DNA from: Bog-793 sp963785415
Lineage (GTDB): Bacteria; Actinomycetota; Acidimicrobiia; Acidimicrobiales; Bog-793
Assembly: GCA_963785415.1 (NCBI GenBank)
Contig: CAWAVB010000001.1
Span: forward strand, 1,860,001-1,924,000
Reading direction: 5' to 3'
Length of the DNA: 64,000 bases
The notes under the pieces were generated by a model. It saw only the letters and a program-made list of their open reading frames with translations. It made no database searches and had not been told where the DNA came from. Position numbers and translations under genes: made by a program. Shown one piece after another: positions 1 through 8,889 of the stretch (the first letter of the stretch is position 1; each line of letters opens with the position of its first letter).

Positions 1-1
1 C

Positions 2-346
2 GGGCGCGGCGTGAACGGGGTGCTCGTCGAGCTCGTCGGGGGGACCGCCTCGCTCGCCCACGACGTCGCGGTCCACATCGCCTTCGGTCGTCCCGAGTAC
101 CTCGCCCGGGACGACGTGCCTGCCGACGTGATCGCCGCCGAACGCGAGACGATCCTCGCCACCACCCGCAACGAAGGCAAACCCGAGGCGCAGCTCGAAA
201 AGATCGTCGAAGGCCGCCTGAACGGATGGTTCAAGGAGCACGTCCTGCTCGAACAGCCGTATGCGCGCGACGAGAAGGTGTCGATATCCGGGCTCCTCGG
301 TTCGGCCGTCGTCCGCCGGTTCGCCCAGGTCGTCGTCGGGACGTGA
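2..346 (+). CDS. tsf: Elongation factor Ts, C-terminal part
   Basis: EF-Ts catalyses GDP/GTP exchange on EF-Tu in the cytoplasm. The gene is cut by the left edge; about 114 C-terminal codons are present. They show the typical C-terminal pattern: a VGVLVEL-like stretch (here NGVLVELVGG), HIAF, a DDVPADVIAAERE segment, and the family ending KISGLLG-like (here VSISGLLGSAVVRRFAQ). It sits directly upstream of pyrH and its TGA overlaps the likely pyrH GTG. That fits the conserved rpsB-tsf-pyrH-frr order; rpsB would lie outside the window. Confidence 0.93.
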   Translation, partial: GRGVNGVLVELVGGTASLAHDVAVHIAFGRPEYLARDDVPADVIAAERETILATTRNEGKPEAQLEKIVEGRLNGWFKEHVLLEQPYARDEKVSISGLLGSAVVRRFAQVVVGT

Positions 347-1104
347 CGTCCCGACACGACGGCCCGGCTGTCGTCGCTGCCGCGGCGCCCCGCTGGCGGC
401 GCGCCGTCCTGAAGATCAGCGGGGAGGCCTTTGCCAGCTCGGCGTCGGACGAAATGATCGACGCCACGACGGTCAGCCGGATCGCCAAGGAGATCGCCGA
501 GATGACCGACGAGCTCGGCGTGCAGCTCGCCATCATGATCGGCGGCGGCAACATCTGGAGGGGCCAGTCCGGGGCGGGCGGAGGCATCGACCGCGCCACC
601 TCGGACACGATGGGGATGCTCGGTACCGTCATCAACGCGCTTGCCCTCCAGGACGCGATCGAGCGTCAGGGGCGCCCGACGCGCGTGCTCTCGGCGATCC
701 ACATGGCCGAGGTATGCGAGCCCTACATCCGGCGCCGGGCGATCCGCCACCTCGAGAAGGGTCGGGTCGTCATCTTCGCGGCGGGCATGGGGAATCCGTA
801 CTTCACGACGGATACGCCGGCCGCGCTGCGCGCGGCCGAGATCGAGGCGGAGGTGATCCTCAAAGGGACGCATTCCGGGGTCGACGGCGTGTACAGCGCC
901 GATCCCCGCCTCGAACCCTCGGCCACCCGCTACACCGAGGTGGGCTTCATGGAGATCATCTCCCGCGACCTACGGGTGATGGACCTCACGGCAATCACGT
1001 TCTGCAAGGACAACGGGCTGCCCGTCCTCGTGTTCGACCTGATGACGCCCGGGAACATCCGGGGGGCCCTCGCCGGCGAGCAGATCGGTACGCTGATCAG
1101 ATGA
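343..1104 (+). CDS. pyrH: UMP kinase
   Basis: PyrH phosphorylates UMP to UDP with ATP in pyrimidine nucleotide synthesis. The product of 253 aa belongs to the amino-acid-kinase fold. LKISGEA at about residues 23-29 is the phosphate-binding start and GGGNIWRG at about 67-74 is the nucleotide-binding loop. A GMLGTVINALALQDAIE helix and the YFTTDTPAALRAAE segment are also typical. The frame is open further upstream into tsf, but GTG at 343 overlaps the tsf stop as GTGA and gives a family-sized protein, so I chose it. It is followed by frr with an ATGA overlap. Confidence 0.95.
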   Translation: MTSRHDGPAVVAAAAPRWRRAVLKISGEAFASSASDEMIDATTVSRIAKEIAEMTDELGVQLAIMIGGGNIWRGQSGAGGGIDRATSDTMGMLGTVINALALQDAIERQGRPTRVLSAIHMAEVCEPYIRRRAIRHLEKGRVVIFAAGMGNPYFTTDTPAALRAAEIEAEVILKGTHSGVDGVYSADPRLEPSATRYTEVGFMEIISRDLRVMDLTAITFCKDNGLPVLVFDLMTPGNIRGALAGEQIGTLIR

Positions 1105-1673
1105 CGGCTGACGCGATCATCGAGGAGGCGATCGCCGATGCCCGCGAGAAGATGGTCCGTGCGGTCGAGCACGCCAAGGGGGAGTTCGGCGCCATCCGCA
1201 CGGGCCGCGCCGCGCCGGTCCTCGTCGAGAAGCTGAAAGTTGACTACTACGGCGCCGAGACCGCCCTGCAGAGCATCGCCGGGATCACCGTGCCCGAGGC
1301 GCGCACGCTCGTCATCCACCCCTACGACAAGGGCGCGATCAAGGCGATCGAGAAAGCAATCCAGGCCTCGGACCTCGGCTTGAACCCGTCGAACGACGGC
1401 GAGGTCATCCGGTTGTCGTTCCCGCAGCTGAACGAGGAACGCCGGCGCGAGCTCGTGAAGGTGGTCCGTCAGCGCGCCGAGGAGGGCCGGGTCGCCGTCC
1501 GCAACGTCCGCCGGCACGCGCGCCACGAACTCGAGACCCACGAGCACGAGGGCGCGGTCTCCGTCGACGACGTCGAGCGCGCCGACAAGGAGCTCGACAA
1601 GCTGACCCACGAGTTCGTCACCGAGATCGACCGGCTCCTCACCCACAAGGAGCAGGAGCTGCTGGAGGTCTGA
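1101..1673 (+). CDS. frr: Ribosome recycling factor
   Basis: With EF-G, RRF splits post-termination ribosomes. The product of 190 aa (family about 185) starts at the ATG overlapping the pyrH stop. It carries RTGRAAP near residue 34, the DYYG segment, the PYDKGAIKAIEKAIQ helix, and the conserved LGLNPSNDG and RLSFPQLNEERRRELVK stretches. The frame is open far upstream, but that part is a shadow of pyrH. A strongly charged C-terminal helix, as expected for domain I, closes the protein. It belongs to the translation operon tsf-pyrH-frr. Confidence 0.96.
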   Translation: MTADAIIEEAIADAREKMVRAVEHAKGEFGAIRTGRAAPVLVEKLKVDYYGAETALQSIAGITVPEARTLVIHPYDKGAIKAIEKAIQASDLGLNPSNDGEVIRLSFPQLNEERRRELVKVVRQRAEEGRVAVRNVRRHARHELETHEHEGAVSVDDVERADKELDKLTHEFVTEIDRLLTHKEQELLEV

Positions 1674-1723
1674 CGTCGGGTTTCCGCCCGAGCCATCAGG
1701 GTGCGCAGCGGAGGGAACGCAAA

Positions 1724-3241
1724 GTGGAAGACGACGAAAAGCGGACCCGCGGCGACGATTCGCCCGAGGCCGCCGACCGGGACGACCCGGAGGCCGGCGA
1801 GACCCCGGTCCGGCCTCCCGCCGCACCGGGCGACGAGGTCCGCGTCGTCGCCGTCGAGGCCGCCGTCGCGGCCGGTCTCGTTCCCGAGCGCCGTCCCCCC
1901 TCCCCGGACGAAGCGGGGGCGCGGCGCGAGTTCGGCCCCTTGGAGGCCGGCGAGGGCGCGTCCTACGAGCTGCCGGACTGGACGGCGCCGCCCACGGGCC
2001 AGGTGCCGGGCGTGTTGCGCGGGGACTCCGACGCCCCCGGGGCCCTTGAGCGCGGGACCCACGGCCCGACCTGGCGCCAGACCCCGGCCGACTGGGAGGT
2101 GGACGAGTCCGGCCTCGAGTACCTGAGCGATGACCCCGACGCCGCCGATCTGGGGGACGAGTCGTCGGCGATCGCCGGGCGTGGCGAGGATCCGACGGCG
2201 AACGCCGACCCGTTCGAGTTCGACTTCGACGCGACGACGACGCGGCGCCGGCTGCGCGAGCGCCAGACCGCGGCGTCCGCGGCCGTGACCGCCTCCGGGG
2301 ACTCCGGGGAGTCCGACGACGTGGCGTGGGAGCAGGTCGTCGGGGCTTCACGGACCCCGCGGCGGCCCCGGGCGGCCCACCGGGCCGGCTCGCGGGTGGC
2401 GCAGCCGCCGCCGGAGAGCCCGCCGCGACGCAACACCGCCATCGCGACGGCGACGGGCATCGTGCTCGCCGGGGTGGCCGTCCTGTGCTTCGCGAGCGGG
2501 CCGTTGCCCGCCCTCGTCCTCGCCTCGGTCGTTCTCGGCGTCGCCGCCGGCGAGACCTTCGGTGCCGTGCGCCTCTCGGGCTACCAGCCCGCGGCGCTCG
2601 TCGGTCTCGTCGCCGTGCCCGCCCTCGTCGTCGCCAGCTACCTGAAAGGACCCGAGGCCGTTCCGGTCGTCGTCGCGCTCGTCGTCATCCTCGCCGGTGC
2701 GTCGCGCATCGTCATGGCCCCCGGGGAGTCGCCGGTCGACGACCTCGCCGTCACGATGCTGGTCGTCACCTGGGTCGGCGTCCTCGGCTCGTTCGCCGGG
2801 CTGCTCCTCAACCCGACGGCGTACCCGCTGCGCCACGGGGTCGCCTACCTCGGCGCGGCGGTCGCGCTAACCGTCGCCCACGACGTCGGCTCGTTCGCCG
2901 TCGGCTCGAAGCTCGGCCGGCACCGGCTGGCGCCTCGGGTCAGCCCGGGCAAGACGATCGAGGGCCTGATCGGCGGCACCGTCCTCACGCTCGGGGTCGC
3001 GGCCGGGGTCGTCGCCCGGGTCCACCCGTTCGGGATCGGCACGGCGCTGGCGCTCGGCGCGGTCGTCGTCGTGTTCGCACCGATCGGCGACCTTTTCGAG
3101 TCGGTCGTGAAACGTGACCTCGGCCTGAAGGACATGGGCCGGCTGCTGCCCGCCCACGGGGGCGTGTTCGACCGCATCGACGCGATGCTCTTCGTGCTGC
3201 CGGCGACGTACCTTCTCGTCCGGCTCGTCCATATCGGATGA
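1724..3241 (+). CDS. cdsA: Phosphatidate cytidylyltransferase with long acidic N-terminal extension
   Basis: CdsA makes CDP-diacylglycerol from phosphatidate and CTP, the branch point of membrane phospholipid synthesis. The C-terminal ~270 residues hold many membrane segments, SPGKTIEGLIGG near residue 407 and the CDP-synthetase signature (SVVKRDLGLKDMG then LLPAHGGVFDRID) near 460-485. The first ~235 residues are hydrophilic, rich in Asp, Glu, Pro and Arg, and probably disordered and cytosolic. At 505 aa it is much longer than the usual 270-300 aa. GTG 1724 follows a GGAGGGAACGC ribosome site, which supports the long form. It overlaps dxr (ATGA). Confidence 0.92.
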   Translation: MEDDEKRTRGDDSPEAADRDDPEAGETPVRPPAAPGDEVRVVAVEAAVAAGLVPERRPPSPDEAGARREFGPLEAGEGASYELPDWTAPPTGQVPGVLRGDSDAPGALERGTHGPTWRQTPADWEVDESGLEYLSDDPDAADLGDESSAIAGRGEDPTANADPFEFDFDATTTRRRLRERQTAASAAVTASGDSGESDDVAWEQVVGASRTPRRPRAAHRAGSRVAQPPPESPPRRNTAIATATGIVLAGVAVLCFASGPLPALVLASVVLGVAAGETFGAVRLSGYQPAALVGLVAVPALVVASYLKGPEAVPVVVALVVILAGASRIVMAPGESPVDDLAVTMLVVTWVGVLGSFAGLLLNPTAYPLRHGVAYLGAAVALTVAHDVGSFAVGSKLGRHRLAPRVSPGKTIEGLIGGTVLTLGVAAGVVARVHPFGIGTALALGAVVVVFAPIGDLFESVVKRDLGLKDMGRLLPAHGGVFDRIDAMLFVLPATYLLVRLVHIG

Positions 3242-4452
3242 CGCCAGCCCGCACGGTCGCAATCGTCGGATCGACGGGCTCGATCGGGCTCCAGGCGCTC
3301 GACGTCGTGGCGGCGGCCGGCGACGCCTACCGCGTCGTCGCGCTCGGGGCGAACCGCTCGGTGGCCGAGCTCGCCCGTCAGGCCGCCGCCCTCCACCCCG
3401 AGGTCGTCGCCATCGGGGACGCATCGCTCGCGCCCGAGCTCGCCGCGGCGGTCCCACCCGGAGTCGAGGTGCGTGCCGGCACCGAGGGCCTCGCCTCGCT
3501 CGGCGAGATCGGCGACGTCGTCTTGAACGCCGTCGTCGGGTTCGCCGGGCTCGAGGTCACCGTCGCCGCGCTCCGCTCGGGGCGGCGGCTCGCCCTCGCC
3601 AACAAGGAGTCGCTCGTCGCCGGGGCGCCGGTCGTCCAGGTGGCCCGCGCCAGCCCCGGGGCGGAGCTCATCCCGGTCGACTCCGAGCACTGCGCGATCC
3701 ACCAGTGCCTCGGCGAGCGCCGCCAGCGGTCGCTCGCGCCCGGGGTCGGGGGTTCGGGCGCGCCGGACGCGCCGGTGGGGGTCGCCCGGCTCCTCCTCAC
3801 GGCGAGCGGCGGGCCGTTCCGGGGGCGTCAGGCGGCGGAGCTCGCCGCGGTCACGGTCGCCGACGCGCTCGCCCACCCGACGTGGCAGATGGGCCCGAAG
3901 ATCACGATCGACTCCTCGACGCTCATGAACAAGGGCCTCGAGGTCATCGAGGCGCACGAGCTGTTCGGGGTGGACTACGAGCGCATCGAGGTCGTCGTCC
4001 ACCCGCAGTCGATCGTGCACTCGATGGTCGAGTTCTGCGACGGGGCGACGATCGCCCAGCTCTCCCAGCCCGACATGCGGCTCCCGATCGGCTACGCCCT
4101 GGCGTACCCGGAGCGGATGGCCGCCCCTTACGGCAGGATCGACTGGCGCGATGTCGCCCACCTCGACTTCTCGTCGCCCGACCCCGAGACCTTCCGCTGC
4201 CTCGGGCTGGCGATCGAAGCCGGACGGGCCGGCGGGAGCGCGCCGGCCTGGCTGAACGCGGCCAACGAGGTCGCTGTCGCCGCTTTCCTCGCCGGGCAGA
4301 TCCCCTGGCCGGGGATCGCCGGGGTCGTCGCGACAACCCTCGCCGCCCACGAGCCGACCAAACTCGTCGACGTCGACGACGTGCTGGCCGCCGACGCCGC
4401 GGCGCGCGCCATCGCGCGCCGGGCGCTGGCGAGCGAGAATCGGAGCGCGTGA
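3238..4452 (+). CDS. dxr: 1-deoxy-D-xylulose 5-phosphate reductoisomerase
   Basis: Dxr converts DXP to 2-C-methyl-D-erythritol 4-phosphate with NADPH, the committing step of the MEP isoprenoid pathway. The product is 404 aa. The NADPH loop GSTGSIG lies at residues 11-17. ALANKESLVAG and PVDSEHCAIHQ supply substrate and metal contacts, LLTASGGPFRG is conserved, and HPTWQMGPKITID leads into SSTLMNKGLEVIEA. A short extra stretch rich in Arg, Gly and Ala separates SEHCAIHQCL from the LLTASGG motif. The ATG overlaps the cdsA stop, and its own stop overlaps the rseP GTG. ispG of the same pathway follows two genes later. Confidence 0.96.
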   Translation: MTPARTVAIVGSTGSIGLQALDVVAAAGDAYRVVALGANRSVAELARQAAALHPEVVAIGDASLAPELAAAVPPGVEVRAGTEGLASLGEIGDVVLNAVVGFAGLEVTVAALRSGRRLALANKESLVAGAPVVQVARASPGAELIPVDSEHCAIHQCLGERRQRSLAPGVGGSGAPDAPVGVARLLLTASGGPFRGRQAAELAAVTVADALAHPTWQMGPKITIDSSTLMNKGLEVIEAHELFGVDYERIEVVVHPQSIVHSMVEFCDGATIAQLSQPDMRLPIGYALAYPERMAAPYGRIDWRDVAHLDFSSPDPETFRCLGLAIEAGRAGGSAPAWLNAANEVAVAAFLAGQIPWPGIAGVVATTLAAHEPTKLVDVDDVLAADAAARAIARRALASENRSA

Positions 4453-5786
4453 GCGCCATCCCGGCACAACCCCCGGCGGACGCCGAACCAACGAACTCGA
4501 GCGCCCTGTTGCGGCTCGCGGCCTTCGCCGCGGCGGTGATCGTCCTCGCCGTGGTCTTGCACGGTCTCGACGTGCTGATCGTCGTCGCCGCGCTCGTCGT
4601 CATGGTGATGCTCCACGAGTTCGGCCACTTCGTCGCCGCGAAGGCGTCGGGCATGAAGGTCACCGAGTACTTCTTCGGCTTCGGGCCGCGCCTGTGGTCG
4701 ATCCGGCGCGGCGAGACCGAGTACGGCGTGAAGGCGATCCCCGCCGGCGGCTACGTGAGGGTCGTCGGCATGACGATGCTCGAGGACGTCGATCCCGCCG
4801 ACGAGGCGCGCAGCTACCGCCAGGCGACCTTCCCCCGCCGGCTCGCCGTCGCGGTCGCCGGGTCGGCGATGCACTTCATCATCGCTTTCGGGCTGCTCTG
4901 GGGGATGGTCGCGTTCACCGGGCTCCCGGTCGCCGTCCCGAGCCGGGAGGTGACGGGACTCGTCGCGTTCGTGAACGAGCCGAACCCCGCCCGCGACGCC
5001 GGGGTGCGGGTCGGCGACGTCCTCGAGGCGGTCGACGGGCACCGCTACTCGTCGATCCCTCCGTTCATCTCGTTCATCGAGGACCACGCTGGGACCGAGC
5101 TCAGCCTCGTCGTCGAGCGCGACGGCCGCCTCGTCACGCTCCACGTCCGGCCGGTCGACGGGCGGATAGCCGACGTGAGGTCGACGTCCGGCCGGCTCGT
5201 CCCCGAGAAGACGGGCAGACAGCCGGTCGGCGTGATCGGGATCTACCTTGGCGGTCAGCGGCTCGTGACGGCGAACGCCTTCGACGCCCTCGGCCGGGCG
5301 GGCACCGTGCTCGGCCGGGAGTTCGCCTGGACCGGCGAGGGGATCGGCCAGGTCTTCTCCTTGCACGGGTTGCGTTCCTTCGCGCACGACGTCGCGACGG
5401 CGAACCGGACCGCGCCGTCAAAACCGGTCTCGGGCACCTCGGGCAGCACCGCGTCGACGGGTTCGGGCGAGATCCTGTCGCTGCCGGGCGCGGTCGAGAT
5501 CGCGGTGCAGGCGCTGCAGATCAACGTGACCGACCTTTTGTCGATCCTCGTCGCCATCAACGTGTTCGTCGGTCTCGTCAACCTGTTCCCGATGCTGCCG
5601 CTCGACGGGGGCCACGTCGTGATCGCCGTCTACGAGCGGATCAGGTCGCGGCGCGGCCGCCCCTACCACGCCGACGTGAACAAGCTGATGCCGGTCGCCT
5701 ACGCCTTCCTCATTTTCATCGTGGCGATCGGGATCGGCGCCCTCTACGTCAACCTGCTGCAGCCGCCCCACCTCCCGGGCGGCTGA
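4449..5786 (+). CDS. rseP: RIP-type site-2 zinc metalloprotease (RseP family)
   Basis: This intramembrane protease family cleaves membrane-bound anti-sigma factors and other membrane proteins. The product is 445 aa. HEFGH, the zinc-binding HExxH, is at about residue 56 inside the first core membrane helix. A PDZ-like segment (NPARDAGVRVGDVLEAVDG) lies in the middle and NLFPMLPLDGGH near residue 377 carries the second motif with the zinc-ligand Asp. GTG 4449 overlaps the dxr stop. The frame is open far upstream but that part is dxr shadow. The cdsA-dxr-rseP-ispG order is common in actinobacteria; the substrate here is unknown. Confidence 0.93.
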   Translation: MSAIPAQPPADAEPTNSSALLRLAAFAAAVIVLAVVLHGLDVLIVVAALVVMVMLHEFGHFVAAKASGMKVTEYFFGFGPRLWSIRRGETEYGVKAIPAGGYVRVVGMTMLEDVDPADEARSYRQATFPRRLAVAVAGSAMHFIIAFGLLWGMVAFTGLPVAVPSREVTGLVAFVNEPNPARDAGVRVGDVLEAVDGHRYSSIPPFISFIEDHAGTELSLVVERDGRLVTLHVRPVDGRIADVRSTSGRLVPEKTGRQPVGVIGIYLGGQRLVTANAFDALGRAGTVLGREFAWTGEGIGQVFSLHGLRSFAHDVATANRTAPSKPVSGTSGSTASTGSGEILSLPGAVEIAVQALQINVTDLLSILVAINVFVGLVNLFPMLPLDGGHVVIAVYERIRSRRGRPYHADVNKLMPVAYAFLIFIVAIGIGALYVNLLQPPHLPGG

Positions 5787-5868
5787 CCAGGCCCGGGTGG
5801 GTCGGGCGGTCGAGCGGCCGTAGGCTAGTGGCGAGGCCGCGGACGCGCCGGCCCGAGGAAGGACTGAC

Positions 5869-7128
5869 GTGGAGATCGCGGAGCTGAACATGGCCCCGAG
5901 GAAGCCGACCCGCCGGATCAACGTCGGCTCGGTGCCGATCGGCGACGGTGCGCCCATCTCGGTGCAGTCGATGACGACGACGAAGACGGGCGACGTCGAG
6001 GGGACGCTGCAGCAGATCTACGACCTCGCCGGGGCCGGCGCCGACATCGTGCGCTGCACCTGCAACGACGCCGAGGCCGCCGAGGGTCTCGCCCGCATCG
6101 TGCCGCGCTCGCCGGTGCCGATCGTCGCCGACATCCACTTCCACGTCGAGATGGCGCTGGCGGCTCTCGAGGCCGGTGTGCACGGGCTCCGCCTCAACCC
6201 GGGCAACCTCCGCAAGCCCGAGGAGATCCGGCTCGTCGCCGCCGAGGCGCGCGACCGGGGCGTGCCGATCCGCGTCGGCGTGAACGCCGGGTCGCTCCAT
6301 CCCGACCTTTACAAGAAGTACGGCGGCGCGACGCCCGAGGCGCTCGTCGAGTCCGCCCAGATCGAGCTCGCCTACTTCGCCGAGGTGGGCTTCGAGGACG
6401 TGAAGATCTCGGTGAAGGCCTCGAACGTGCCGCTCATGGTGGCCGCGTACCGACTCGCCTCGGAGACCTTCGACCACCCCCTCCACCTCGGCGTGACCGA
6501 GGCCGGCCCGCTCCCCGGAGGGCTCATCAAGACGACGGCGGGCATCGCGACGCTGTTGTGCGAGGGGATCGGCGACACGATCCGCTTCTCGCTCACCGCC
6601 GACCCCGTCGAGGAGGCGCGTGCCGGCCGCAAGCTCCTCGAGGCGCTCGGGTTGCGCGAGCGCCGCGGCCTTGACCTCATCGCCTGCCCGTCGTGCGGGC
6701 GCACGGAGATCGACGTCATCGAGGTCGCGCGGCTCGCCCAGGAAGCGCTCGAGGCGCGCCAGATCCCGCTCCAGGTGGCCGTCATGGGCTGTGTCGTCAA
6801 CGGCCCGGGCGAGGCGCGCGGCGCCGACATCGGGATCGCCGCCGGTCGCCACAAGGGCCACCTGTTCATCAAGGGCAAGATCGTCCGCGTCGTGCCCGAG
6901 GACGAGATGGTCGACGCCCTCGTCACCGAGGCGGAGCGGATCGTCGCCGAGGGGGTCGAGGCCCGTCTCGCCGCCGCCGACGCGGGGGCCGAGGCCGAGG
7001 CCGCGGCGGACCGGCAGATCCTCGTCGCCCAGAAAGGCGCCGACGCGAACGGCTCCGAGGAAGTCGTCGTGAAGATCCGCCAGACCCTTGCGGACCTCGC
7101 GGGCGACGACCCGGGCGGCGACGCCTGA
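5869..7128 (+). CDS. ispG: 4-hydroxy-3-methylbut-2-enyl diphosphate synthase (flavodoxin)
   Basis: IspG is a [4Fe-4S] enzyme that reduces MEcPP to HMBPP near the end of the MEP pathway. The product is 419 aa. The N-terminal TIM-barrel half includes PISVQSMTTTKTGD, VPIVADIHF and the GLRLNPGN motif. The C-terminal cluster domain has cysteines at about residues 273 and 276 (CPSCGRTE) and 308 (MGCVVNGPGEA, whose Glu is the expected fourth ligand). GTG 5869 has a purine-rich site (GAGGAAGGA) about 8 nt upstream. An Ala/Glu-rich tail of about 60 residues lengthens the C-terminus compared with most homologues. Confidence 0.96.
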   Translation: MEIAELNMAPRKPTRRINVGSVPIGDGAPISVQSMTTTKTGDVEGTLQQIYDLAGAGADIVRCTCNDAEAAEGLARIVPRSPVPIVADIHFHVEMALAALEAGVHGLRLNPGNLRKPEEIRLVAAEARDRGVPIRVGVNAGSLHPDLYKKYGGATPEALVESAQIELAYFAEVGFEDVKISVKASNVPLMVAAYRLASETFDHPLHLGVTEAGPLPGGLIKTTAGIATLLCEGIGDTIRFSLTADPVEEARAGRKLLEALGLRERRGLDLIACPSCGRTEIDVIEVARLAQEALEARQIPLQVAVMGCVVNGPGEARGADIGIAAGRHKGHLFIKGKIVRVVPEDEMVDALVTEAERIVAEGVEARLAAADAGAEAEAAADRQILVAQKGADANGSEEVVVKIRQTLADLAGDDPGGDA

Positions 7129-7229
7129 GGCGGACACGCCGCCGCACGGCGCGGCCGGGGACCCGTAAGGTCGCCCCCAGCTTCGGCCGGTAGTATGCCG
7201 ACCGTTCCGACTAGGGAGTAGGCGATCTC

Positions 7230-8249
7230 ATGGCTTCACGGAAACGGCGTTCGCGTCGCGCCGCGCGTCCCCAGCAACCCGGTTCCGGCCCGCGGCGGCT
7301 CGGCGCCCAGGCGGCGCCCACGCCGCGCTCGGCGAGCGCCGACCGCCGCTACCAGCGCTCGCACCGCCAGGGCTCGTCGCGCCTTAGCTGGGTCGCGGTC
7401 GGCGTCGTCATCGTCGTCGCCGCCGTGCTCGTCATCGTGAAGGTCACGAGCTCGAACAGCTCCGGGAGCGGTGGTGTCGCCTCCGGCGACCACCCGGCCA
7501 GCGCCCCGGCGCAGGTCGTCGCCGTGATGACGAAGATCCCGCTGTCGACGTTCAACGCCGTCGGCACCGACGGTCAGGCGGACCCGTTCGTCGAGACGAA
7601 GGACCAGCCGACGCTCGCCCAAGACGGCCTCGCCCGGGTGGTCTACGTCGGTGCCGAGTTCTGCCCCTACTGCGCCATTCTGCGCTGGTCGCTCGTCGCC
7701 GCGCTCAGCCGCTTCGGCACCTTTACGGGGCTGAAGGAGACCTCGTCGACGGTCGATGTCGCACCGATCCCGACGTTCTCCTTCCTCGGCTCGACGTATA
7801 CGAGCAAGTACATCCGCTTCACCCCCTACGAAACGGGCGACCGCAACGGCGCGGCGCTCCAGACGCTGCCGGCCAGTGTGGAGAAGCTCTATACGACCTA
7901 CGACGGCACCGCGACGACGTCGACCCCGTTCACCAGGGGCTCCGGGTCGGGGATCCCGTTCCTCGACATCGCCAACGAGCACGTCTCGTCGGGTGATGCG
8001 GCCTTCCTCGACCCGACGGTCGACCCGCTCGCCGGGGGCGGCCCGGGGATGCTGAGCATCGCGCAGGCGATCGCCCATCCGAGCTCGGCGGTCGCCAAGG
8101 CGATCGACGCGACGGCGTTCATCATCGAGGCGAACTACATGACGGCGGCGATCTGCCGTTCCGACGGCGGCAGGCCGTCGAGCGTCTGCGCGACGCCGGG
8201 GGTCCGGGCGGCGGAGAAGGTGATCGCCGCGGCGAAGAAGATCTCGTAA
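7230..8249 (+). CDS. Membrane-anchored DUF929 thioredoxin-like protein
   Basis: The 339-aa product has a basic N-terminal ~50 residues, one membrane helix (about 51-70) and an extracytoplasmic domain. VYVGAEFCPYCAILRW places a CPYC redox motif at about residues 145-148, as in thioredoxin-fold oxidoreductases and in DUF929 proteins of actinobacteria and archaea. The next gene, 2 nt downstream, is a VKOR homologue that would reoxidise such a partner, so the pair probably makes extracytoplasmic disulfides. The role is inferred from motif and context. ATG follows AGGGAGTAGGCG. Confidence 0.82.
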   Translation: MASRKRRSRRAARPQQPGSGPRRLGAQAAPTPRSASADRRYQRSHRQGSSRLSWVAVGVVIVVAAVLVIVKVTSSNSSGSGGVASGDHPASAPAQVVAVMTKIPLSTFNAVGTDGQADPFVETKDQPTLAQDGLARVVYVGAEFCPYCAILRWSLVAALSRFGTFTGLKETSSTVDVAPIPTFSFLGSTYTSKYIRFTPYETGDRNGAALQTLPASVEKLYTTYDGTATTSTPFTRGSGSGIPFLDIANEHVSSGDAAFLDPTVDPLAGGGPGMLSIAQAIAHPSSAVAKAIDATAFIIEANYMTAAICRSDGGRPSSVCATPGVRAAEKVIAAAKKIS

Positions 8250-8251
8250 GG

Positions 8252-8869
8252 GTGCCGAAACCCCCGACCGCGGCGCGCGGACGACGCGTCGCGACCCCGC
8301 CCCCGCCCCCCCCGCCGCCGCGGCGGAGCGTCTTCGGCGTCTTCGCCCTGCCGACACGCGACCGCCGCCTGCGCCCGCTCCCGGCCGCGCCGGGCGGCGC
8401 CCCCCGGCCGCGGTTCAGCGCGCGGATGCTGGTCACACTCGGGTCGTCGATCGCCGGTCTCGGGATCGCCTCGTATCTCACGCTTGCCCACTACACGTCG
8501 GTCGTGTCGCTCGTGTGCCCGAATTCCGGCGCCATCAACTGCGACGCCGTGACGACGAGCTCGGAATCCTACCTCCTCGGCATCCCGGTCGCCGTCCTCG
8601 GACTCGCCTACTTCGTGGTCGTGCTCGCCTTCGCGCTGCCGCCGGTGTGGCGCGCACGTCACCCCTACGTCGCCCCGGCGCGACTCGCGCTCGCCATCGG
8701 GGGGATCGGGTTCGTCTGCTACCTGCTCTACGCCGAGCTCTACGAGGTCGGCAAGCTCTGTCTGTGGTGCACCGCGGTCCACGTCCTCACGCTCGTCATT
8801 TTCATCGCGGTCGTGACGGGATGGGACGAGACGGTGGCGTATTCCCGCGAGGACGACGCCGAAGCCTGA
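8252..8869 (+). CDS. Vitamin K epoxide reductase (VKOR) family protein
   Basis: Bacterial VKOR passes electrons from a thiol oxidase to quinone in the membrane. The 205-aa product has a proline-rich cytosolic N-terminus (an eight-proline run near residue 16) and then four or five membrane helices. The loop cysteine pair lies in VCPNSGAINCDAV (first Cys about 89) and the quinone-side CLWC is at about 170-173. The SGAINCD and LLGIPVAVLGL segments are family hallmarks. It starts with GTG 2 nt after the DUF929 gene and is surely co-transcribed with it. It converges on the yhaN-like gene, whose stop is only 20 nt away. Confidence 0.9.
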   Translation: MPKPPTAARGRRVATPPPPPPPPRRSVFGVFALPTRDRRLRPLPAAPGGAPRPRFSARMLVTLGSSIAGLGIASYLTLAHYTSVVSLVCPNSGAINCDAVTTSSESYLLGIPVAVLGLAYFVVVLAFALPPVWRARHPYVAPARLALAIGGIGFVCYLLYAELYEVGKLCLWCTAVHVLTLVIFIAVVTGWDETVAYSREDDAEA

Positions 8870-8889
8870 CGAAGCCCGGCGCGTTGCGG

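Noticed and set aside
5749..7137. Long open frame on the - strand over ispG
   Set aside because: GC-rich codon bias opens the antisense frame; its product is Arg/Gly/Asp/His-rich with no domain while the + strand is an intact ispG.
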